From positions 1 to 20,481 of the forward strand of contig JANDJZ010000871.1 of the NCBI GenBank assembly GCA_027943245.1: DNA of 20,481 nt, given 5' to 3'. Made by a program: the position numbers and the translations under genes. The first letter of the stretch is position 1. Each line of letters opens with the position of its first letter. This document shows, piece by piece, positions 8,364 to 16,653 of the stretch. Under the pieces are notes generated by a model. That model did not search any database, was not told where the DNA came from, and worked only from the letters and a program-made list of their open reading frames with translations. This stretch comes from Acanthamoeba sp. SK_2022b. Lineage: Eukaryota; Discosea; Longamoebia; Acanthamoebidae.

Positions 8364-9853
8364 AATATGAGAGGGAGGGGAAGGCCAACATGAACATCAG
8401 CATAGGATCATTGCATCTGCAGGTGTGGGCAAGAGAGAGAGAAAGAGAGAAGAGAAGCGATACCTTGCCGATCTCTTTGAGAAGGACCTCGACCATATGG
8501 CGATCGGCCGTGCCTTGGTAGAGCAGCCCCACGCCCATGAGCGAAGCGATCTGCACCCACGGCGCCACGTCCAAGTCCGTCGAAGAGGGCGGCAACAGAG
8601 CCTGACACAGCAGCGCGCGCGCACACATGAGCGCGGGCGGGGTGAGAATGCTGCCGAACAGCGCGTTCGGGACAGCGTGGAGGCGAGGGAGCAGATGCGG
8701 AGAGAGAACGCTACGGGCAAATGAATAGACAGCAGCTTGGCCACGCCCGCGTCCATGGTGCCCCGCCGTGTGGCCGCCATGCCGAGCAAGAGGCCCATCG
8801 AAGTCATCTGGTGTCCCTTGGAGAGGTACTCGAAGATCTTGGTCATGCCCAGTCCCGACAAATGTCCCTGTTTTACAGAGAGCACGCAGCACACACAGCA
8901 CGCACGCACGCACACACAGCGCACACAGCGCACACAGCACACAGCACACAGCACACGACGCAACAATCAGCGTTTGGGGAAAGGAGGGGAGAAGGAGAAG
9001 AAGGGGGCAACCTGTAGACCCAGAGCCATCAAGAAGCCGGCGTGCTCGTTGCTGAGCTCGTTTGGTCGATTGTAGGCGATCCACGTGCTGGTGATGGCCT
9101 CGCCCCCGCTTCCCGATTCCTGCGGGTCGGCGGCGATCAGCCGGAGGCCGGTGGCCACGCCGTTGTGGAACTGCGCCCAATCAAAGAAGTCGGGAGCGAT
9201 CGTGGCGCGGTCGAGAACGATCGTGCCGGGACTCCCCCTCACCTGGTGAGGGAGCGGGTGAGCCACGATTCCGTGAACAAAAATAAAGGAGAATAAATAA
9301 CAATAAATAAATAATGATAAAAAAATAAGATAAAAAAGAGGGAGGAATAAACCACCTTGCCGTCCATGTCGAGGGGCGGCACGCTGATCGGCTCCGTGAG
9401 AAGCGGCCACTTGCTGTTCAGCGTGAACATGCCGCGGCCCACCGACAGCGCTGCTGTGCGTTGCGCTAGCCGTCCCAGCTTCGCCTGCTGTTCGGCCTGC
9501 ACGTGATGGTAGCACGCAGGGGCGAAAGGGAGAGAGGGAGAGAGGTCATCGTTAAGAGAAATGGACCACGAACTTGCGCGTCAAATAGAGGGGCACACCT
9601 GCGCTTCGTGGTCGGTGACTCCGGTCTGCTCGACGGGCGCGATCACGATGGGCTTGGAGGACAGCAGCATGTCGAGCACCGCCCTGAGCCGCTGGTCCCG
9701 CCCGAACCGCAGGCAGGCCACCTCGTTGGTCAGCACCTCCTCGTCGTCGTCCTGGTTCTTGGCCTTCTGCTCTTCGGTGGAGGACTCCTTCACGGCAGGA
9801 CTCTGCAAGCCCCCCACCCAATCGACAAGTAAAGGTAAGCGACGAGATGCGGT

Positions 9854-9919
<66 letters not shown>

Positions 9920-12900
9920 CAGATGGATTGGTGACCTGATGCAAGTAGTGACGAGCGTCGGTGTTGGCGCTGAACTGCACGGCGATGTCGTCCCGGCCGA
10001 TGAGCGCGTAGGCCTGCACGGGCCAGTCGCTCGGGGGATTGGCGCGGCACTTGGCGATCGCCTCCTGCAGCGGGAGCGCTACGCCAAAGGGCAGGACCTC
10101 GACGTCCTTCTGGGTGAGGCCCTCCTCGATCATGGCGCACACGGTCGCCTCCTCGGGCGAGTCCCGTCGGCCCGACACTGGCGCTCTCTTCTGCGCGGAC
10201 TCGAACGCCTTGCCGCCGCCGCCGAGCAGTATGTCGTACAGACGGCAGATCTTGCGCGTCGTATCGCACACGGCTGCCCACCGCGCCATCGCTTGAGTCA
10301 CTCTTGTTCAACAACAAAAACGGAAGAGGGAAAACGCGGTGCGTGGTACCGCTCTGGGGCAGCGTTGGGAAGGCGCGGCTGCCGCCGGCTGGCGATCCCA
10401 GACGCGCGTGCAGCCAAGAGTTGATCGAGCTCACCTCGGGCTCCTCACCATCGAAACGCGCTGGTGGCCCCACGTAGGGCGAAGATTAGGGCTAGGAGGT
10501 GATGATGACTATGATGATGGGGAGAAAGAGAAGCGGCCACTCACCCACGTCGTTGACAAAGAGGTGCGGGAAGTCGCGGAGGTAGTAGTCGGCGTGCATG
10601 ACCCAGCCCATACGCGAGGCCAACGTGTAGTTGAGCCCGGCGAGGAGGACGAGATCCGAGTGCCGCAGGGCGCTCAGCTTGTAGTTCTCGTAGACGAGGT
10701 GAAGTGCGAGGAAGCCCCGCTTGGCCGTGCCGCGATCCTTCCACTCCTCCCGCAGCCCCTCCTGCGCCCCTCCGCTGGCATCCGTCGAAGCCACGCCGCC
10801 GCCCGTTTGCCCGACGCGGCGCGGGAAATTGGGGAACGAGTGGAAGGCGTAGTTGTTGTGATGCGAGTGATGATACTCGGTGCCGATGAGGAATTGCCAG
10901 TGCTCGTCGTCTTCCTGGCTCGGTCTCAGCCCTACGCCACGTAACCCAATTCGGAAAGGCCACGCTCAATAACGGCGGCGGCGGCGAATCATAACGATGG
11001 CAAGTGGGGGAGAGCTGCCCCGTACCCTGCTTCTGCTTCTGCTGCGCCGGCGGTTTGGCGGCCGACTTGGTCGCCGGGTGTGCGGCGCCAAAGAGGGCGA
11101 TGATGGTCTGCGCAAAGGAGCGCCATTCGGGTTCGTGGTGCGGCTGACCCGCCAGAGGTTGCTCTGCTAAAGGCGGACCACCACGCCATCAACACGTCGG
11201 ACGCGTCAGAACAGCGACCGACCGTCGCGCGAGCCCTAACACTGAGCGGACCTTGCAGCAGTCGCGAAAGGATGTTGTAGGTGAGGTCCAGCGGCAGGAC
11301 GCACTGCAGCGCGTCCAGGCAGTCTCGCACAAGCGACGACGAGGCGTTGACATCCACGCTTATTCGCACCGTGCGTCCGCTCGAAAGGATCGCGTTGGCC
11401 CGGTTTCCCACCGCATCTCTGAGGTCCACTACCGTATGCGCAGGGCCATCGTTCTGCGCGATGGGGGGGGGGGCAAGAGGAGTGTGCGTTGGTCGTGTGA
11501 GCGTTTTGCTTTCCAACCTATTGTGAGAGAGTCTCCCGGGCAGGGGAGTGCTCGCATACCCCGACCGGCTTCACCGGAGAAAACAGAACGCTCTCGTCGT
11601 CATCGTACAGCGCCGCTTTGTCGGCGAGCGCTGAGCACGCACGGAGAGGTGGAGGTGGAGGTGAGGCACGCTAGAGAGCGAATGCGCGGCAGACATCTAA
11701 CAAAAGAGGTGAGGGAGCGGACGGGCACCTGGTGGCACTCGCAGCGAACAGGTGGCGAGGAAATGCGCGCCCGCGTACAGACGAAGAGATCTGTCCTCCG
11801 GGTGGAGCACCAGGAGATGCGTTGCCACCGTAGAGCGACCGGTGGTGGACCCGAGCGAGACGCCAGACGGCGCTAACCGCACGCCCACGGCCGCAGTCGC
11901 CGGATGAGAGAAGGCGAAGGCGAGCGACGGCCTCCCGCTCGCATCGTCAAAGGAGAGAACAAACGCGTCGACAGCCACGGTCTGGCCGAGCAAGTCGCGG
12001 CGTAGTAGACACAGCAGCGAGCGCTGCTCGAGTTGCGTCGGTGCGTCCGCTACGCTCGGCTTCACCTGTTCCAGCATCGAGCACTCAAAGATAGAAGATG
12101 ATGGCGGGCAGTGCTCGTCGTCGTTATCGTCGTGCCCAGCGGTCGCCGTGTGGAAGCAAGCGATGGCGAGTCGCGGACGGAACTGGAGGCCCTCTTCGCT
12201 TTCGCTGGGCGGCGGCGTCGAGGCCAGCTCGGCGGGCGTTGGCACGAGCGGCGGTGCGGCGTCGGCATCTGGTCGCAGGTCCTCGATCGTCCAGAACGTG
12301 TGGCAGCAACGCGCGAAGTCATAGATGACGAGCAGAGGGAAGGCGGAAGAGGAGTAGAGGACCTGATGCTTGGGCAGGTGCAAGCTCGCCGCCTCGCTCG
12401 CGAGATCTTGTGGATGAGGCGGCGAAGACGACGAGAGCGAGCCGATGGCAACGGGGAACACGTCTTCGAGAGGATGGAGGAGGCTGAAGAGCGAGGGCGC
12501 CTGGTTGTCGCTGAGCTCGTGCTCGTTCTGGTCGCGCTCGAGCAGGAGACCAGTGGGGAGAGCCCAGATGCCGCGCACCTTGCAGGGCAGCACTACGGGG
12601 TAGACGAAGCCGCCCTTGGTGTAGATTGTGAGGCCCTCGCTGTGAAGCACGCACAAGCACTGGCGGTCACCGTCTCCAGCAGATTCGGAGGCGAATGAGC
12701 ACCAGATAGCCTGACGCACGGACGATGGAAGATTGAGCGTCTTGACAAGACGTCCGCCTGAGCTCCATATCACTTTGTGACCGTTGATGTAGACCTCCTG
12801 TTCTAAAATCTCGTCGCAAAGCTCAATCGTTCGAGGAGTCAGCTCATAGAGCTCGGTGCATTCGTTGACATCTATCGATGGCTGCACGATAGAGCGCCCA

Positions 12901-12944
12901 AATGGCGAGAAATCGCACAAGTAGGAGAGATTGCAGGCCTCCAT
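5307..12944 (-). CDS. ANAPC1: APC1, anaphase-promoting complex scaffold subunit, complete
   Basis: Twenty-one exons on the minus strand: 12944-11729, 11630-11560, 11453-11252, 11163-11026, 10931-10545, 10460-10350, 10291-9936, 9802-9599, 9496-9356, 9242-9012, 8867-8715, 8601-8464, 8267-8131, 7987-7634, 7553-7358, 7254-7120, 7006-6842, 6768-6648, 6589-6392, 6257-6075 and 5977-5307. They sum to 5508 bases, or 1835 aa (human about 1944), in frame throughout. The N-terminus (DFSPFGR, KVIWSSGG, WALPTGLLLER) is the beta-propeller part. Next come LHLVYENYKL, ADYYLRDFPHL and LPFGVALPLQEAI. The proteasome/cyclosome repeats follow: VGRGMFTL, AQFHNGVATGL, NEHAGFLMALGL, GLLLGMAA, GVGLLYQGTADRH, AYSLTAGLALGL, PGATLALGLMWLK, GLRFAGSANQQA, VVMAGTGDL, MAIGLLFLGAGRYALS and YPHFPITPVDNRYHMQ. 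The helical C-terminus ends at TAG 5307-5309. APC1 holds the ubiquitin-ligase platform together during mitosis. The exon starts at 7553 and 7254 are the least certain. Confidence 0.93.
6026..6062. repeat. (TG)n microsatellite in an APC1 intron
   Basis: A pure TG/CA tract of about 37 bases lies in the last APC1 intron (5978-6074), near its 5' end as transcribed, where it reads CA. Confidence 0.95.
6309..6372. repeat. (GT)n microsatellite in an APC1 intron
   Basis: Sixty-four bases of uninterrupted GT lie in the APC1 intron 6258-6391. In the transcript sense this is CA, starting close to the splice donor. Confidence 0.95.
7992..8086. repeat. Heptamer tandem repeat (TGTGTTG)n in an APC1 intron
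   Basis: About 13 copies of the 7-base unit TGTGTTG occupy most of the intron 7988-8130. In the transcript sense the unit reads CAACACA, and the array runs almost up to the acceptor of the exon at 7987. The period of seven is visible as a repeating seven-residue pattern in any frame. Confidence 0.93.
8271..8363. repeat. Compound (AC)n(AG)n microsatellite in an APC1 intron
   Basis: About 75 bases of AC are followed by about 17 bases of AG, in the intron 8268-8463. In the transcript sense this reads (CT)n(GT)n and runs into TTTCAG, so it forms the 3' splice-site tract of the exon at 8267. Confidence 0.95.
8880..8957. repeat. Imperfect ACGC/ACACAGC repeats in an APC1 intron
   Basis: Degenerate short tandem units (ACGC, ACACAGCGC, ACACAGC) lie in the intron 8868-9011, adjacent to the acceptor of the exon at 8867. 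In the transcript sense they are TG-rich. Confidence 0.85.
9264..9355. other. AT-rich APC1 intron
   Basis: The intron 9243-9355 is dominated by AATAAATAA-like runs, so its composition is sharply different from the surrounding GC-rich coding DNA and from neighbouring CA-rich introns. In the transcript sense it is T-rich. Confidence 0.8.
9854..9917. repeat. (GT)n microsatellite in an APC1 intron
   Basis: Sixty-four bases of pure GT lie in the intron 9803-9935. In the transcript sense it is CA, beginning about 18 bases after the donor. Confidence 0.95.
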
Positions 12945-13073
12945 TTCGCCCTGGCCCACGCAAACTTAGCCTCTTGCTCTTTGTCCTGCCCGTTCCCGCC
13001 AAAACGCAAGGAACAGAAATAGAGAGAAAAGGAAAGATAAACAACTTGTTGCTCTACCCTTCGAAGGCCGCAG
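12945..13073. promoter_or_regulatory. 129-base bidirectional promoter region, APC1/GT49
   Basis: The APC1 ATG (12944, minus) and the glycosyltransferase ATG (13074, plus) face away from each other with only 129 bases between them. Both promoters and both 5' UTRs must fit here or overlap the coding starts. The middle has an A-rich run (13005-13050). No TATA or initiator is named with confidence. Confidence 0.6.
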
Positions 13074-15384
13074 ATGAAGGCGCTGGTGCTCATATCGATC
13101 GTGATCTGCACAATAGTTTTCGGCAGTGTTGTGCATGGAGGGCTGCTTCGGGACTCTGGGTTTGATGCTACTTGGAAGACCAAGAATTACTCCGAAGCTC
13201 AACGCGGATGGCAGCCCTTCGTGAATGGGTTTCATCCTTCAACAAATCCGAAGCTCTCTGGTATTGCCTCACTTGGCATCAGCAGTACTTGGCCCGCGGG
13301 GGCCTTCCAGTTTGTGCCCAGCGCCCATCTGCCTTCCGGGAGGGACTACACGTTTGCAGGTGCGCTCACACCACACTAACTCGCGGAGACATACAAGCAA
13401 GCCCAAGGCCGATCTGATTTTCTTGTGCAATTCAGCGTGGACCTTGGTGGACTTCATGGATAGTGAGGCACCAGCCAGCGGCCTGGGCAATGTCACCATT
13501 GACGTGGCGTACGCGAGCGGAGCCAAGGACATCTTCTCTGCGGACATCAGCGGCATGACAGAACGCTCCGGCCGCATCCTCTCGGAGGCTGCAGGGCAAG
13601 GTATGGCTGACCTTCACGCCAACATCAGTTATTGTCCTGCGAGTTGCGCTGATCATCGCCACACAATGCAGATAACGAAGAGGGATGGGCAGCTCAGCGC
13701 TACATGGTGTGGAAGGAAGACTGGCAGCATCACTGCTTCACCCTGACTACCGACGCGACAGAGGAAGTGGAGTCCATCACGGTGTTCCTGCTCTCCACTT
13801 ACCAGCCTAGCAGCGTGGATGCAGTGCAGCTCTGGGTTGAACAGGCCGACCTCTTCTCGTCTCGGGGCACTTATCCCAATCACGCACGCGCTGGTTACTG
13901 TAGTCACGTGAAGGCTGACAGTTTGCTGTCCTGCGTGTTTCCAGATGCCCCGGCTACTGCCCAAGCAAACTGTCTGCGCCTCACTGCTACGCCAAAGCTG
14001 CCCCACTCCGATCGTTATAAGCTGCACGGCTCTGCGTGCTTGGCAGATTATGCCACCTCGGCATCGGACGTCACGCTGATCACACATCTCAGTCTCGATC
14101 AGCTTCCATTGCTAAGCCAGCTGGCTTCCACCTGGAAAGGTACCCGTTGGGAGTCGCGTGTACACATAAGCAACCACGTTCGTACAGCCATTTGGTTGGT
14201 TGGTTGGTTGATGGCTCACTGTCATCCGTGCCTGACCAGGCCCAATTAGTGCGTCTGTCCTCGTTCCCAGCCACCTGAGCCTACGGGACCTGACCGGTGC
14301 GCACACAACCGATCCCGTCCTGAAACAGTGGACTACGCTGCATGCGGTCTACACTCAAAGCAGCAAGGTATGTCTCCACGTGGCTGTTCCGCATGTCTGT
14401 GGTCCCGCTAACGCGACTGGTGAAGGATCGATCGAGTTATCCCGCCGCGTTCCTCCGCAACGCGGCAACAGACGCCGCCGCCTCGACCTACGTCTTGCAT
14501 GTAGACGTCAACTATCGCACAGAGGACACCCTGCGCAGCGACGCTGAAGGGTTTGTCGCGTCGTTGGGGAGCAGGGCTGACGACAAGAAGGTGTACATCG
14601 TGCCGTCGTTTGCTCCTCGCCATCCGCTGGCCACCGCAGCGATCCCCGTCGACGAGAAGGTTCTGCTTCAACACCTACTTTACGGTCGCATGTCTCAGGT
14701 TCCGTTCACGATGCTGGACGCCCCCTCAACCCATGCGAGTCTATACTCATCGCTCGGCCGAGCAGGTTCGTGGCAGCTCCTACCTTGGATTCTACACCGA
14801 TGGAAACGAGGAAGGCTCCACCCTGGTTCCCAGCTCGTTGCACAGCCCGTTCTTCCTGCTGCCCAAGGCGCGCTCAAGGTAAGGCCACTGTCGATTCATC
14901 AGCTGCTCTGCGCCACACGTGCGCCAACACCCACGCGCGTGCTATACGGCAAAGGTTCGATAACGCGATCGAGGGCAAGTGTGGCTTGGAGCTCGAGGCG
15001 CTCAAGGTCTATTTGGACATGAACGGCCACGACTTCTTGTACCTGCCCAGGGGCTACACGCTGCGAGTGGGCGCCGAGCCCTCCGAGCAGGCCTGCGCAT
15101 CGGCCGGCCTCGATGAGTGGCGCGTTTGGTACTCCTGGCTAGCCTCCGTGGCCATCGAACACGACGCGAGCCCCGACTCCTACCGCCACCTGCCCGTTGG
15201 CGAACCCTACGCCCGCGGCCGGGGCATCACGGGCGTCATCTACCTCATGCTCACGCGCGAGCCCCTCTTTGGCGCCTTCATCGTCATCGGCTTGCTCGTG
15301 GGCGTGGGCGTCATCACCGCGCGGAAAGTGCGCGAGCACCAGCGCGACCTCGCCTGGAACCTGCCCTTCCGCAAGGGCGAGTGA
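13074..15384 (+). CDS. LARGE-like (GT49) glycosyltransferase with signal peptide and C-terminal membrane anchor
   Basis: Seven exons: 13074-13359, 13436-13600, 13672-14139, 14240-14367, 14426-14698, 14766-14878 and 14955-15384, giving 620 aa. The first 22 residues are a signal peptide. Residues about 25-190 look like a jelly-roll carbohydrate-binding domain (DSGFDATWK, YTFAAWTLVDF, VDAVQLWVEQADLF). A segment with five cysteines follows. From about residue 290 the GT49 pattern appears: LPLLSQLASTWKGPISASVLVP, SSYPAAFLRNAA, STYVLHVDVNYR, KKVYIVPSF, then RFDNAIEGKC and NGHDFLYLPRGYTL, matching the RF.gygknK and F.vLP blocks. A hydrophobic stretch (about 581-599) followed by ARKVREHQRDL anchors the C-terminus. 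GT49 enzymes add glucuronate or related sugars in the Golgi; donor and acceptor are unknown here. DVN replaces the usual DxD. Exon 3 might contain an extra 51-base intron at about 13891-13943 (both readings stay open). Confidence 0.75.
14190..14210. repeat. Short (TTGG)n repeat in a GT49 intron
   Basis: Four to five copies of TTGG lie in the third intron of the glycosyltransferase gene (14140-14239), just upstream of an in-frame-looking ATG that is not used. Confidence 0.7.
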
Positions 15385-15585
15385 ACGGTGGTGCAGAGGT
15401 AAGCAGCCCCTGACCCCTGGCGGCGTGATTTTTCCCGGTTCCTTTTGGCGCGAAACGCAAACGCAGGCAAGACGACGCTTCCTTTTTCTGAGCCAGATGT
15501 TCTGTCCAGGCATGCCGTGCTTGTGTAGGACTCGATTGAGTTGGCGAAGGAAGAGCAGGGCGACGAGGTGGGCAAGAAGAAGAGG

Positions 15586-16517
15586 ATGAACAGGCACTGG
15601 ATGGGCGGCGCGAGGAGGCAGGTAACGGAAAGGAGAGGCAGTAAGTTAGAGAAGCAGCAGAGGGCGTTCTTCGAGGCGAGGAGAAAGCCAGCGGCTCCGC
15701 ACTACCCGACGTCTTCTGCACCTTCCTCATTGCGCGCAGCGACTGATTTGCCGTCGTCTACTCCGCGCCTCGTCTCTGCTGCACGCGAAGCGTCGCCGGC
15801 CCCGCTACCGATGTCGCTCGACCTCTTGATGCTCTCTGGTCCTAGACTGCAACCTCACGCAAAGAAGCGCTACGCCACAGTGGAGTCCAACGGCCCAGAT
15901 CCTCCCGGCGTAGCGAACGAAGCAACGGCCCCGCCTCCTGGGGAGAAAGATCGCTTCGATTTTGAGCGACCCGAGAAGAGACAGCGCGGAGAACTGATTG
16001 CAGCGGTATCTTCGACTGCGTTACCGTCAGCTCAACCTGAGAGCATCCTGTTCAAGGCGCCCGCCCCGAAGCCAAAGCCCAACTACTTCCTTAGCACAGT
16101 GGCGCAGCCGCTCCATAAAGGTGCCGTGAGCTTGTGGTAGATAGCATTTGTCGCGCAGCTAATGGATTAGACTCGGTGTACGTAGTGCGCTTCTTTGACG
16201 AAGGGGTGGAGCGAACAGACGAGGAGTATCTCAAGGATGCAGGAGAGCCTCACGATGTGCCAGCGAAAAGAGGCCTTCTTCGACTTACGCCCGAGAGCAG
16301 TCGAAAGCAGCACCTTGCACCTTTCTGTCCCTACCCTCGCCCGCCGTCCCTTTCTGTCCTACCAGCTGCACTGCGCCCTGTTATGCCTCCCTCTTCGGGC
16401 TATTATTTCCTTGACGCAGGGCTCGAGCCAGCGCCATGCGAAGATGCGTATGGTGTCAGCTGTGCCAGCCAGCGCGACTCGACTCCTTACTACCGGCTCA
16501 GCGCTACAGAGGAGTAA
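15586..16517 (+). CDS. HEIP1/REDIC1-like protein (putative meiotic crossover factor)
   Basis: The best model starts at ATG 15586, with exon 1 to 16120 and a second exon from 16159 to TAA at 16515-16517, about 297 aa. The N-terminus reads MNRHWMGGARR, then KLEKQQRAFFEARRK, and about 50 residues later MSLDLLML. This order (MN-W-x-GG-x-R..., an RxKQxxFFExKK helix, then SLDLLxL) is what I recall for the conserved N-terminus of human C12orf40/REDIC1 and plant HEIP1, partners of the class I crossover machinery. The remainder is Pro/Ser-rich with basic patches (RFDFERPEKRQRGE) and is probably disordered. The second exon begins ANGLDSVYVVRFFDEGVERTDEEYL. The proposed intron is only 38 bases, and a long pyrimidine tract ending in an AG near 16430 suggests another intron further on, so the 3' end is unsure. 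The assignment rests on short motifs. Confidence 0.5.
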
Positions 16518-16653
16518 ACGCCACATGCAAGGCCACGCTTCGCAAAAGGTGCAAGATGTCATTTTTCCCTGTACTCTACACGTTTTCTTTCGGCAGCAGT
16601 CTCGGGTAGAGTCGTTGTCCTCCTCCGTTGGGTGCGCTGTCGTGATGATCTCC
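16518..16653. other. Convergent 3' spacer
   Basis: These 136 bases lie between the modelled stop of the HEIP1-like gene (+) and the stop of the LRR-filamin gene (-). A short T/C-rich run at 16560-16590 is the only visible feature. Confidence 0.35.

Noticed and set aside
10339..10944. Plus-strand open frame of about 200 codons
   Set aside because: It is opposite two well-supported APC1 exons (10350-10460 and 10545-10931) and lacks any recognisable domain.
12111..12698. Long plus-strand open frame opposite APC1 exon 1
   Set aside because: It is an antisense shadow of a GC-rich 1.2 kb exon whose minus-strand reading matches APC1 throughout.
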